64,000 nucleotides of DNA from Congeria kusceri. Its lineage: Eukaryota; Mollusca; Bivalvia; Myida; Dreissenidae. Positions 40,645-53,667 of the stretch are shown piece by piece. The translations under genes were made by a program, and so were the position numbers. Under the pieces are notes generated by a model that did no database searches, was not told the DNA's origin, and worked only from the letters and a program-made list of their open reading frames with translations. Positions within the stretch are counted from its first letter, which is position 1. Every line of letters begins with the position of its first letter. The stretch covers positions 30,423,634-30,487,633 of the forward strand of contig CM051040.1 in the NCBI GenBank assembly GCA_027627225.1. The letters are read 5' to 3'.

Positions 40645-43600
40645 TAAGGGTATCACATTTAAACGTTTAAACGGTCGCGTTTCGTGTTTTGCTCAAAAAC
40701 GTTTACAAAAACAGTAAACGTTTAAACGACAGTCAATATCAACAGAATCCATTTTAGTTCATTACGTTACGACGTTGCAAAGCTTATTAACAGCTGCTGA
40801 AAGACTCGTATTTGTATCACGTGCGCCAGATGGCCCTTATTCACAATACCGTAAACATAACAATACACCATGTACGGACTAAACGTCTTGAATATTTAAC
40901 GCGCGTCGGCACGAAGTGCACGAGAAAATTTTCCCGCCATTTGTTGCATGAGCATGCCCCGAATCGTCTTGAACATTCGACGCGCGTCGGCACGAAGTGC
41001 ACGAGGAAATTTTCCCGCCGTTTCTTCATCGGCATTCATTTTTAGAGATATGGCGAATGAGACAGGTCGCGGAAAAAAATCTCCGTATTGGAACTTTTTT
41101 ACTAAAATTGAAGTATGCGGAAAAGAAAAGGTTAAATGTAACTTGTGTGCAACCGAGTTGTCGTACAAAGGTGGAAGTACGGGGACCATGGCGAACCACA
41201 TAAAAATGGTTCACAAGTCTGTGCGACTGGATGCAACTAAAACGTCCGCAGACGATAGTGAGAAACAGCTGCGGAAGCTGACTGATTTTGCCAAACCCAC
41301 GATGACTCGGCAAAAATGGATAGTTTGCACAGAGAAATTAGCCCTCATGTGTGCGCGAGATCTCCGACCTATTTCCATTGTAAATGGAGAAGGTTTCATT
41401 GACTTTTGTCGAGAGCTTAATCCATCGTATGACGTGCCTGGCCCTAGCACAGTGTCAACTTACGTTACAAAAATGTACGAGTCGGAAAAAAGCGAACTGC
41501 TAATCGTATTATCCAAGCAGACTGGCGTGGCACTGACATCGGACCATTGGACTAGCCTTGAAACGGAGGGCTATATTACAGTAACTTGTCACTTCATTGA
41601 TGAAGGTAAGCACAAACTATAAATGCATTGATATATTTTTAATAACATAATTTCATACCAAATCAGTTTATGGAACCCACAGTACATTACAGTACATTAA
41701 TCATTTAATTATTTGAAATTTGACATTTAATTCGTCGGCATGTTTATAATGAAATAGGACATATTTTAAGTTTACTGTAGTGATGCAATGATTTAGTAAA
41801 CAAATATACGTCATGTACGAGTTTGTCAATTTGGATGTAGGAAAAAATACCTCATCACGTTAGTGAAATTTGAATGTTGACTTTAGTATTATGCCAAAAA
41901 TGATAAAGTATCTTGTAAAAAAAAAGCTAATTTAAGCGTGTAAGAAGATGTTTAATGTATTCCATTTTCTGTTTGCAGATTGGAATTATCACAACAGAGT
42001 GTTGGCCACTCGAGCTGTCAAAGAGCGACACACTGCAGAAAATACAGCAGCGGAAATCAAATCGATAACCCAGGAATTCGGCATAAAAGATGAGCATGTT
42101 TCCACTATTGTAACTGACAATGCGTCAAATATGGTGGCGTGCGTACAACAACTTCAGTGGACTCACGTACGCTGTTTTGGACACACGCTACAATTGTCCA
42201 TTCGCAGTGGGTTTGAGAAGTCGGAGACTATCTGAAAGGCATTGGTTTCATGCAGAAGATTAGTAAAACACTTCCGAAAATCCGTTGTCGTCTCAAATGC
42301 ACTTGAAGAAAAACAAAAGCAAATGGGCTCCAAGTCCAAGGAAAACAGCTTAATCATTGACTGTGAAACACGTTGGAATTCAACATACGACATGCTCGAA
42401 AGGCTTCTCGAACAGCGTCTACCGGTGTATGCTGTCTTGCACGACCCAGCCGTAACAAAAATCGCTGATGCGCGTTCTCTTGACCTAACTGATGACCAGC
42501 TGAAAATAATTGAGGGTCTGGTCCCGGTTTTAAAACCGCTATATTTTGCAACGAGAACAATGTGTTCAGAGGTGTACCCTACCGTCGGTAGTATTTACCC
42601 GATACTTTTCAGTATAATAAACCACCACCTCGCTGAGAATGACCAAGACACTCCCGCTGTTGCAAAATTCAAGAAAGACGTGCATTCTGATTTGGTGAAA
42701 AGGTATCACATTGACAGTGACGAAATCACATCAAGCTTGCCGGTCATATGCACTTTTCTTGACCCCAGGTACAGATCACTGCCGTTTCTGACGGAGCCCC
42801 AGCGGAAACTGGTTCATGAGAGCGTGCTTGAGCGTGTGGACACTTTACAGTTACCGATGTCTCAACCAACCGCCGATAGCCCAAATATAATCTCTCAACC
42901 AGGGCCAAGCAAGCGATCGAAACTTGACCAAGATGACATGGCATTTTTGTTAGGTGGATATTTCCAGGCAACAACCAGTGCTACACCGTCAAATGGTGCC
43001 GAAGAACTTGAGCGTTATCTGTGTGATAAAGCTGTCCCATTAAGTCAAAGTCCATTTCTGTGGTGGAAAGTGAACATGGACACCTATCCCCGACTTGCAG
43101 TTCTTGCGAGAAAATTGACCGGTGTGCCAGCAACTTCCGTACCATCGGAGCGAGTGTTTTCCGTTGCTGGAGCTACCGTTACTAAGCTTAGGGCGTCCCT
43201 AGACTCTTCATCAGTGGACAAACTGGTGTTCCTCCACAAATCTAGTGAGTAAACCTTTACGGGACGACGGGTACGCAAACCACGCCAGCGAGTTCATTCC
43301 TGATGCAGCCAATTTAATGAACAGATACTCGTTTTGATGTACATCTTGTTAAGTAAAACATTGAAAATGTTATTGTTTGTCTCAGTATTTCAAATATAGA
43401 CACTTAAATAAAATGGTCAGGGTACCATTTTACTAAACTACTAACGCTAGTCGTAGACTTACGCACACATTTTAAAGTAATTGAGTTTTAAATATAACAG
43501 ATTGATGCAAGTTAATAATTTCTTGGAATGTATAAATATGCTATGACTTCGCTCGAAAACATAAAATTTATCAAAGTATTAATAAACTGAATAGTCTTCA

Positions 43601-44423
43601 CTGAATTTAAAATACGGTTGAAAGTTTAGGAATTGCGTAAGTAGCTTAGTAAAATTTTACCCTGCACCATAAATGTCAATATTCAACGATTGAAGCGTTG
43701 TCAATTTTTGGCTTATCGCGCTACTATCCTACTAGTAATTACAAATAAATTCCGTAAAGTCTGTATAGGTTACTGGTTTAATTGAGTTTATACATAACTC
43801 AACATCGAACGGGTTCAAAAGGTTTATTTAAAAATATGAATCAGTAACTATAACGAAATCAGTATCTCACTCACAAGGATTAAACGTTTGAAACATGAAC
43901 TTAACAGCACAGCATGGCAATTCTGGTACAATATAAACGGAAAACACAGAAATAGAACATAGTTAAATGCAATACAGATCTATACGTTTTCAAATGCAAT
44001 AAATACGTGTTGTTGTTTTTTTTGTCTTTTTTTATCCAGAGCTTTTTACGTCCTCATTTATGCAATCTGTATTACGAATTCAACTCACCAACTGTGCTAA
44101 CGAATAAAACCGGTTTACTCTTATTGAAGAAATGTGGGTTCGATATTAATTCGTCTTTGTTACAAAATATTACGGCATGTAAGTAGACAAAGTGTAACCC
44201 AATGGTTCGACAACGACGAGAACAGTTGGTTTTAATATGACGTCATTGCGCGAATGGGATATGCACTGAATATAACTTCCGGAAATAATTACTACTTTCA
44301 GTTTGGAAATGCGATGGCACTGATGCTTTTAAAACGGACATAGGGATACCATTTAAACGGTAACGTTTCGTTTATTTCATTTCGTTTAAACGTTTAGAAA
44401 AATCTGTAAACGTGATACCCTTA
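40645..44423 (+). mobile_element. Complete hAT DNA transposon, 3779 bp
   Basis: The ends form perfect 12-bp TIRs (TAAGGGTATCAC left, GTGATACCCTTA right). The element is flanked by identical 8-bp duplications GTCCATAG (40637-40644 and 44424-44431) that fit the hAT nTnnnnAn target preference. Subterminal DNA on both sides is rich in CGTTTAAACG-type palindromes. Inside is a two-exon BED/hAT transposase on the plus strand. A degenerate 84-bp direct repeat (about 40882-41035) lies in its leader. The intact TIRs and TSD suggest a recent insertion. Confidence 0.95.
41050..43252 (+). pseudogene. hAT transposase (ZBED-like), one in-frame stop
   Basis: Exon 1 is 41050-41605 (donor GATGAAG|GTAAGC) and exon 2 is 41979-43252 (acceptor TTTGCAG), together 610 codons. 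Domains: BED zinc finger (YWNFF, CNLC, HIKMVH; residues about 13-58), catalytic-core Asp165 in TSDHWTS and Asp232 in TDNASNM, CFGHTLQLSI, and the C-terminal dimerisation domain (PRLAVLARKLTGVPATSVPS, ERVFSVAG). A single TGA at 42233-42235 (codon about 271) interrupts an otherwise open frame; the reading frame is the same on both sides, so this is a nonsense change, not a frameshift. It acts on the TIRs of its own family if expressed elsewhere in intact form. Confidence 0.92.
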
Positions 44424-44431
44424 GTCCATAG

Positions 44432-46062
44432 AAACACATACACAATTTGTGTAACATCAATAGCAGATTCAATATAATTTTATTCTCAATAATACTTTCA
44501 GACTATTTTTACTTACCATTTTTAATTGATCAGAAATAGGAAATTTACAAAGATGAAGACAATAGTTAAAATGTCCACTTAAGACAATTAAAATAAACAA
44601 TGTGGGGGCTGGTTTTGTCACTGTTGTGGTCGGTTTTACCTAAATGTGGGGCTGGTTTTGCTTGTTTTGGGCCCGTTTTATACTAAGGCCAGTTTTAACT
44701 GTGGCTATGTTTGCCTGCTAATATTCAGTAAAGTTTAAATGATAAGCTTGTCATATTAATCTTGTGTGAACTGTTAAATCGATGAATTATTTTCACATCT
44801 ATTTTCAGTTTTACCTTCTGTAAATTTTAACATTATTTTGGTAAATTACAAAAGAAAGCTATATACTACCATCTATAAACATTGTGAGTAAAAGTGGTGA
44901 TCAAATAATTGTATTAACATTGCTGTGATTACTCTCTCTTTAGATCAAGAGTGGAAGTGGACAAGTAATTTATCCGAACTAAACTCAACCAACAACTAGT
45001 CTCAGTAGGAACCTTTTTTACAAACAATCTGATTTTTGGCGAGCTTATGTTTGTTCTTGTTAAAAGCGTACTTACCGCATTATTGAATGTAAATACACTG
45101 ACAACACATTTCGGACTGTCAGATAATAATCAACAACAACCAAAATTTCCAACAGGAAGTAAAAGACTCATATATCTCCTATCATACAAGATCTCGCGAG
45201 AAAATAATAATTCATTCGGAACTACTCAGACAAATCAAGCCCCTCACAGTGATCTCCCTTGCAAGCCTCACAGTTATTAAGGGGAAACCACTGTGATAGG
45301 TTACCAGTCACATCGGAACAACAGTAGTCTCCCTTGCTTACATATGTATTGTGTGGCGAGAAAGGGAAACAACTACGAATGCCCTTATTAATTAGTTATA
45401 TTGCAGTTATTTCCCTTCAATTATCTTTTTTATCCCACCCTTCGTATTTGATTGTCTTTTTACTTTCCTCTGAAGCTTTGTTATTTGATACGTGTCACGA
45501 AGCAAAAAGCTATCTTTTATCTTATAAGCTTATGCTAAAATATATCTTTTGTTTTAACTGACCGACCGCGAAGGTTTCTGCAGTAACTGAAATATTCTGG
45601 TACAGCACTTGTATTGATCTAGCGATCTATCTCCCATTAAGTCAAACCCCTTTCGAGGACTTAGACTCTGCGATACTGAACACCGTGAGATATTTGAACT
45701 ACTGAGCACTACTGAATACCGTGAGATATTTGAACTACTGAGCATAGAACTGGGTTTTCCAATGTGTCTGTGCGTGTGTGCGAGTGTGGTGAATTTTTAT
45801 CGAGTGCACCAGGATTCTTCTGGGCAATGTTGCCGTCGCCTCTTCTGGGCAATGTTGCCGTCGCCCCCCCCCCCCCCCCGCCCCCAGAAGACTTGTTAGT
45901 TGAGAGTTGGGTAACGTCGGATCGTGCAAGATAAAGGAGACGTTCTGTCCCGGAGGCGACCATGGGTCCATTAGTGCCGCGGATGAGAATCACCTAGTAC
46001 ATTGAACCGCCGTTTAAAGTCTCATGCGAAGGACGAGTTAGAAGGTCAAACCTGCGGCACAT
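44432..46062. other. Noncoding stretch, GC rise near 45.85-46.05 kb
   Basis: AT-rich with GGGGCTGGTTTTG repeats near 44600-44680. The GC-richer segment with CCGCGG, GCGGCAC and CGCCG could be a promoter/first-exon region for the minus-strand SOCS7 gene, but no direct evidence. Confidence 0.3.
45805..45896. repeat. 27-bp duplication ending in poly-C
   Basis: CTTCTGGGCAATGTTGCCGT occurs twice, then about 15 C. The area 45850-46050 is more GC-rich than its surroundings. Confidence 0.8.
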
Positions 46063-46314
46063 GGGCCCGTATTCACCAACTCTTTCTTAGACATAAGACA
46101 TACGGTAACAACAAAGAATGTTCTTGAAATTGTTTTATTCTGATAACTCTGTTAGTTTGAATCTATCTTGGTATTCACCTACGCAAAGTTGAACATTCTT
46201 TATTTTGAATGATTTATTAATGCCACCATGACATTGATATATTTGCGAACGAACAACTTTTTTTAGTCTCAGTACTATTCGTAAGTCGTAGAATGGGTTG
46301 GTGAATATGGGTCC
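46063..46314. mobile_element. MITE family B, copy 2
   Basis: GGGCCCGTATTCACCAACTC at the left and TTGGTGAATATGGGTCC at the right, with TTCTTAGAC-type subterminal repeats. Confidence 0.85.
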
Positions 46315-46615
46315 TGGATTGTTAAGCCAGTGCTTTAGACCACGAATCTGCTATGAGTTTTCCAGATTTAGTCTTTGTAAATTCTGAAGTAAATTCCCTT
46401 ATATTTTCTTCATGTTATTACCTTGAGATTTGATAGTCAAATTGCTGGTACAGTTCGTGCATAGTTGGTCCAGCGTATTCATGTTTTAACATATGGCTGC
46501 AGTTCTCCCCTTTTAGCCATTTTAACTACAGTTGACTTTTTATTCGACATAATGTATGATAGTTGATCTCGATTTATGGACACAACACTAAACTTATTTC
46601 CACTACATATATACC

Positions 46616-46862
46616 TATTTCATTTTGAATTTTGTCACACTGATTTTATAGTCAAATTTCCGATTATCACCAGTTATATATTACATTTTGAATTTTGTCA
46701 CACTGATTTTAAAGTAAAATTTCCGATTACCACCAGATATATATTACATTTTGAATCTTGTCACACTGATTTTAAAGTCAAATTTCCGATTATCACCTGA
46801 TATATATTACATTTTGAATTTTGTCACACTGATTGTAAAGTCAAATTTCCGATTATCACCCA
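46616..46862. repeat. ~62-bp tandem repeat, 4 copies
   Basis: Units TATTACATTTTGAATTTTGT, CACACTGATTTTAAAGTCAA and ATTTCCGATTATCACCAGAT. Confidence 0.9.
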
Positions 46863-46870
46863 TGTACATG

Positions 46871-46952
46871 TATACATTAAAACCCCGATAATAAGACCAC
46901 TTAAGGGATGGTATTACTAGTGGAATGGTCGTATTATTGAGGTACGACAGGT
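46871..46952. repeat. Transposon-end fragment
   Basis: ATTAAAACCCCGATAATAAG and GGTCGTATTATTGAGGTACG look like one end of a TIR element. Confidence 0.4.
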
Positions 46953-48244
46953 CACAATCAGTATACATGCGTGAAAGTTTTAATAAACAGAATGACTGAA
47001 TACCATGTACTTCAACTGCTTTTCATGTATTGTTTGCTATTGAATAATTTTTGGTCGAAAAGCGGAGTTTTAGTGTATAATTCAGTTGACTGATGATTGA
47101 ACAGGAAAACAACAGTTTTACAATTGTTTTATTGCACCATGTTTTGTGTACAATACAAATCTAACTAGGCTTACCACAACTGGTAATGCTATTGAACATA
47201 CTGTGAAATGTTTCATCAATAAAATACATGTAGGTCAAAAACATCACCTGATAAGGAATTTGTTCTTTCCAAATTGGGAAAAATAGTCTCATTTTTATTC
47301 TGAGAAAATTGCACTCATTAGAAAGTTTATGATTATGAAATAAGATAAGTCACGTAAAAGTGAAACATAACACAGTATCTTAAAGGCATAACACTTTGGT
47401 TGGACGATACAATAATAACCTTATGCTAAACACAAGAATGTCTCAAAATACAATGTATCAACAAAAATGCAAGTTTCACAGCTACAACAAATATAAGTAA
47501 GAAGAACAATTATAACTGTCATGAACAATGATTATGTATCAAAATAGAACTCCCATGTTCAACTTTTGATTAAATACATGGCAACTAATTGACTTTGTTC
47601 GAGCAATAATGCAAGTACGGAAAATATCAAAACAGTTGTAATTTTGATACAATGTAAACACAGTATAAATATAGTTCTACCGATACAAATTATGTCATGA
47701 TTTTAAAATCAAAGTGAATCGTTCATGCAATTGTAACAATGTTTCACTTTAGATAAAAACATTAAAGCATCAAAAACAAGAGAGAAAATATTCTCACAAC
47801 CAAAAATGAATGGGTATGTATTTTCTTATTAAGTACCCGGTACACATTTGTAGGTACAGAACAATGAGAACATTATATTTACAGGCGTTTCCTTCAAAGC
47901 AAAAGCATTGAAATTGCATTTAACTACAACAGAAATGGTACAATGCAAGATACAGTAGTCCATGTAAATCAAAAGCAATTGCACGACTTTAAACAGTATG
48001 GTAACTTCACAACATTAAGCTGTTTTAATATAAATTCAATTTACTGCGAACTACTGGAGCTGTCTAAAGTAAGCATTAAATATTAACACAAATAATACAT
48101 ACCAGTTACATAAAATACCAAGGAAAATTAATACTGTTACTAGTATATAATTTAATGGCTCTTTGCAAAACTAAGTTTTTTTTCCAAGAGATTTTAGTAT
48201 ACTGTTACCAAACCGACACCCTCCAACCCCAACCCCCCTCCCCC

Positions 48245-48608
48245 AGGGCTTTCATTAACTTTTGAAAACTGGAAGTTTGAACTTCCTGGCCTGTGATTTT
48301 GGAAGTTTTGCTAATAATATTTGGTGGTTTTGACAGTATTGCGCTACATAAGTTCTGAGCATTTCAGAAATGAAATTAAGTATAAAATTGAAGTTTTTTT
48401 TAAGGTCAATTCTTCTTCATCAAGTGTTTATATGGCAATTTATTCAGTGAAAGAGGTATACATTTAGATAAATTACTTAATTTTTCTTCAAACTTGTTCA
48501 TCCGTACATGATGGAACTTCCATGGCTGCAATTTTGGAAGTTCTGCAACTTCCATGGCAGCAATTTTGGAAGTCCTGTGACAAACACTGGGAGTAAATGC
48601 AAGCCCTG
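48245..48608. mobile_element. MITE family C (AGGGCTTTCATTAA ends)
   Basis: Left AGGGCTTTCATTAACTTTTG, right AGTAAATGCAAGCCCT. It contains a short duplicated TTCCATGGC(T/A)GCAATTTTGG. A second copy lies at 32476-32846 in the other orientation. Flanks share CTCCCC. Confidence 0.8.
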
Positions 48609-51600
48609 CTCCCCCTTCCAAAAGTTAACATTTGGAAGTTGTTACTGTTTCTACAGTTTAACGTTTATTCAGCCCTGCATGTGTTGTATGATGGGGTGTG
48701 TTAGAACATCAGATATACCGGGTACTTAAAATATAAAGAATTTTGGTTCTAAATTCCAGTTCATCACAAGATAGTTTAATGCTTCATGTCAAAACATTAT
48801 TTTCAAAGGATGGATTGCAAACCTGTTTAATACCGCTTTAAGCCATCATCGTGAAGTAAATTTCACTTCTGATTTGTACTTCCACGAAGATTCGAAAATA
48901 GCTTAATACAAACGAATACATCAACAAAATAAATATTTTCAATTCTCATTAACAAAACTAAAACACAAAACATGTAAGCACCAGTGGGATCAACCAAATG
49001 CAGTATCAGTTCAAACACAGACTTTATCATTGTAACAATAAATCATTTTGAACAAAAATGTTTAACTTCTTAATACTGAAATAAGTAAAACAGCTTAAAC
49101 TTAAACTCTTTAAAAACTCTGACTAATCTACCGTTGCAGCTTTTCAAATGCAAAACTTGTATCTACCATTGCGGCTTTCCAATGCAACTAGGTATGCTGA
49201 AATGAATGAATTTCAAAAATGGATAAAAAAATTATAGAATGTTGCTTACAATGAATATAATGGTATCACATATCAAGATATTTATCATCACATATCAAGA
49301 TATTTATCAAAAATAGTCCCCATGTAAAATTCATGTAGTTTTCAAAGGGAACAAAAGTAATGACAATACTAGATCAACTACATGTATAACGTTGCCCTAT
49401 GTTTTATACACACAGCTAACATTAAAGCTGTAACAAACTAAAATATGTGGAAAAAATAATGAAGAAAAAACAAATATTGCTGGGTTTTACTTGGGCACCT
49501 TATTCAACTTATTTACACAAATACAGTGCAAACAAATGGAAATTTCTCTGAAAAATATGTCTTACCAGAGGAAAACTGCTCACACAAAAAAACCAGCATG
49601 TACATGTACTGGTATACATAATGGAAATGAGTACCGATTTGTTTGAATTATAATATAATTTAAAACAAACGTGATATGCACTTCTACGGAGTTGGGTAGG
49701 GTAAAAAATTGGCTCGACGTTAAGACGTGCAAATATGATATGGAAAAAGCCATAACTACACAAAGCCATAATATAGTACATCACTGATGCAAGTATATGT
49801 TTCTTACAAACCATGCAGGTCATGCTGTGAATAATTTTGACTGAAAGAAAATTTTAAAACAACACTCACAGACAACACTATATTAAACGATAAAATATAA
49901 ATAAATATATATTAACAATCTTGTACATCATTGACTATATATAACAAATGATTGTAAAATCAGCCCAGAGGACTTTGATCATATTTTTTACAATATTTGT
50001 GAAGAAAATTGTACACTCTGGCCTTTTTCTTTCCATTATTTTCTATGTGATTTTCAGAACCCATTATCAATGTGACATATTATAATTTTTCCACATGTGT
50101 ATTTAAATCCGTTCACCTGGTAAGTAAGTTAGCTCAGCTTACATGTAAATTTGAAATTACAGTACATTTTCTCAATTTCAGATGAGCAATTAGTTATGGA
50201 AAATCAACACTTTTTTTAGTAATCAATTTGCAGATAGTTTGCATTAAAGTGTACAGTTCAAGACCATATAAGTGTATAATGATAAACAATTATTGAAATA
50301 ATGGCAGATGTAAGCATATATAAAACGAGACATTCAACGGAAGATGGCAGATGTAAGCATATATAAAACAAGACATAGTCGAAAAATTCAGAAACATTTT
50401 TCTGTACAGTAGTAAATTATTCTGTTCAAGATCATCACAAAATTATCAGATCTTACCTAGAGATTCAACAATATATATAATTATAAGAATTATTTGTTCT
50501 GTGTGAAAAATCACAATTTAGTGTATGTCTGTACAATTAATCATTAAACAAACAGTATAAACATGCCAAAACATGAAAAAGACAAAAAATGAGAATCAGA
50601 TAAGAGAAATAAAGTTTTAAAGCATTTATAAAAAAAAAGGTACACGTTATCTGTACATTGTTTTCCCCAATCAAATTTGCTTCATTTTCATGCTTAGAAT
50701 AATAAATGTGTAGAAAATAATGTTTTCAGCATGTGAAAGTCCTAGAAAAAGATATTATGATTCAGAAAGGGAAGTTTTTAAGACTAAATAACCACGACTG
50801 CCTTGAAATTGAAATGTAAAACTGTTTTAACAAAATATTTTAACTTGAATACAGAGCATGGAAAATTGTTATTCAAGCACAAAAGCATTTTTCTTCAAAT
50901 GAACTTATGTGTTTAAATAACTGTAGGTGGGTCACGCGTTATATTTTATACATTGCTCATATGGCATGTTACCAGTATATTAAGTGATTTGTTTATCGCG
51001 AAATTTCCTAATTGCCTGTGCCCACGAAATGGGGAAATTTATTGTGACAAATATTAAAATAGGAAAGTTTAAAACGTTTATTTTTCATGAAATGTGTGGT
51101 TATTTTCCATTTTTAATGATAAATTTATTCAAATTTTTCATCTACTGAACTTCTTTTGTTACTATGGTGCAAATTGCAAATTCACTAATTGTTTTTTCTA
51201 TTTATGCACCTACCTGTAAATACTATTAAATTTCTTGGGGGAGGAAAATGGACAATTTGGGGGAAAAAGGTGGAAATTTTGTCAGGGGAAACTGCATTTA
51301 TACGGCACTAAAATTAGCGAAAAAATATCACTGTAATGTACATTGCTGAAAGGAGTGTGATTAAAGCAGTTTTTGTAAATTCTATTTGGCATTCTAAATT
51401 AATAAAAATGGGAATGAAAATCAATGAAATTTGATAAACAATTGAAACCAAGTTACTCCTCACCCCATTCAAATCTTGGCATTTTACACTTATCTGACGA
51501 GGTTCAACAATTTTCTGATGAAAAGTTTCAGTGCAAAAACAAGGAAATCAGTTCAAATGAGGAAGATTCTAATGCCTGATGAAATCAGCTAAAGGAAGCA

Positions 51601-51770
51601 GAATCACACCCACACCCCTGTTCTGGGCTATTTTTTCTGTATTTGTAATATGTTTTAACTCTTTTGATAAAAAAGTGACACTTCAAGGACAATCAATGTG
51701 ATAGCATGGTGAGAAAAAATATATGTATGTACGGTAAAAGATAGCAAATGCAAATTTATTGAACAAAGGA

Positions 51771-51807
<37 letters not shown>

Positions 51808-51808
51808 G
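51771..51808. repeat. TA microsatellite
   Basis: Two (TA)n blocks split by CA; lies in the putative CSRNP 3' UTR. Confidence 0.9.
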
Positions 51809-52168
51809 GAAAACTAATCAATAACCTAATAATAATTTAGGCCAACAGGTTTCGGAAAATATAAAGTTCTGAAACTGTGTTTACATCTTTTAGATACACA
51901 AATTTATAAAATTATATTTCTCAACTTTGTACTTAAAAACTACATAGACAATATCCTTAATATAAGAAATTGTAAAGTTTAAAAATATTTTTTCACAGGT
52001 TTCACATTTTCAAATGAATATTAAAAAGTTAAATATGGCAAGTTTATGTGAATCACGCTTCTAACTGCGTAGCTGAATAAAAGTTATCCATTAATCAATA
52101 ACATATCCGCCACTGTCAATTCTTGACACAAACAGAAAATGGACGTTCTGCGTTAAAGATAATAACAT

Positions 52169-53667
52169 CTATGCAGAGACAATTTCAAATATAGAGTCTT
52201 TAATTATTTCACCAAAATTTGAAGCATTAGCGATCTCCTCGCATGCTTTTTGTGCAGCAACTTCCATTGTGTGACTTGTGGCCTTTTCCCTTTCATCTAC
52301 ATCATAACATGACGGCGTAAGCGCGTGATTCGACGAATCAGAGTCATAGAAACTGCTTACTGATATATTGTCTGATTCACTGGCCGAGTTGAGAAATCCG
52401 TTCGGTTCTGTGTTCCCATTCGTGTCCTTGTTTATGTGGGAGGAAATTCCAGGACAAGTTTCTGCTATTTTGTCAGAGGTGGTGTTGTTCATGGTGGTGT
52501 AGCAGCATGCAGGCAGTGAAGTGGCGGGAGGGCTTTTCTGATCCCAATCATTCGAAACCGACGAGAAAGTGTCGTTCACACTTCCTAAAATGCTCGAAAT
52601 CGGCTCCAACTTGAACACACTTTCTACGCCGTGGCTCGCTGGCACGGTTTTACAGTCAATGTTACCATTGGATGAAAATTCGTCAACATGCGAAGTGACA
52701 TGCATCGGAGGCTTATGATGAAAATGCGAATCTAACACAGCCTGTTCCTCGTTTGAACTCTCGCTCATTTCAGAGTAAGATGACTGGTCCTCTTTCATGA
52801 TTGGGTAATCATACATGCTAGTGGTGTTTTCAGCCGTGTAGAATTCAGGGGCAGTTGTGTGATAGATTGTTGTCGCCGTGGACAGGTTCGTATAGGCCTG
52901 TGACTGCTGTGCTTGTTTAAACAAACCCTCGGCTGATGACGAGAATGAATTGGTCATGGCGTAATTATGATTCTGTTCCCTGTTTAGAGATGCAAAACCC
53001 ATTTCTTGGATTAAACCATTGCTAAAATCTGCATTTTGGCAGTCCCTGCACGAACCCTGTTCATTGCTATTAAAATTATTTAAATTTGCAAGGTCTTTAT
53101 TAGAAACATTCTCATTGTCAGTTTTATTACTCTTTGATTCAATTTCCAACCGCATGACAGTATGTATGAAATGAGTTCTCACACGCATGGGGTTGAACTC
53201 CACACGACCCGTAGGGTTAGCACAACCATCTTTGGTACAACCGCATGGAAAAGACATACGGTCCACCTGACACTTGATCCCTGCCAGACTACACGCACAC
53301 GTTTTCGGATCGCAGTAGCCTTTACAGCTACACCCACAATGTTCTCGCGATTGTCGTATTTCCTTACACGAGTCTTTCTCTGTATTGTCGATCTTTTTTA
53401 CGCCGTTACGACGTAACATCAGCCTTCGTTGCCTTATTGACACCGGCTGAAGGAAGTAGTAATCGTCCAAGTCATCGAATTCCCAGTCGCTGTCTTCGTC
53501 GCTATGGCAACTCTCGTCTTCCATTTCTGCCAGCCTGGCTTCAAGCCCCTCCATCAGGTGACCCTCCGCCCGTTGTCGTTCCAGCATCTCGCGGTGAATT
53601 CTCCGCTGCTCACGCGCATACTCGGACAGCGTGAAGTTCTGTTTATAGAGGTGCTTCTCCCCCATGC
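52169..53667 (-). CDS. CSRNP: CSRNP coding exon 3 with Cys-rich core
   Basis: Acceptor TTTTTGTCAG, open to TAG/TAA-class stop at 52169, 499 codons. It holds the helical region, the acidic patch, the Cys-rich DNA-binding-like core and the Ser-rich C-terminus that ends [12 protein letters not shown]. Confidence 0.95.

Larger units (their letters stand above)
46960..52168 (-). other. Mostly single-copy AT-rich block downstream of CSRNP, possible long 3' UTR
   Basis: Over 5 kb with only one MITE and a TA microsatellite, unusually clean for this window. It contains several minus-strand AATAAA signals (near 51755, 51035, 48436 and 47130). No coding frame stands out. Confidence 0.4.

Noticed and set aside
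42230..42245. Frameshift in the hAT transposase
   Set aside because: The upstream and downstream frames are the same (positions differ by a multiple of three); the break is a single TGA codon.
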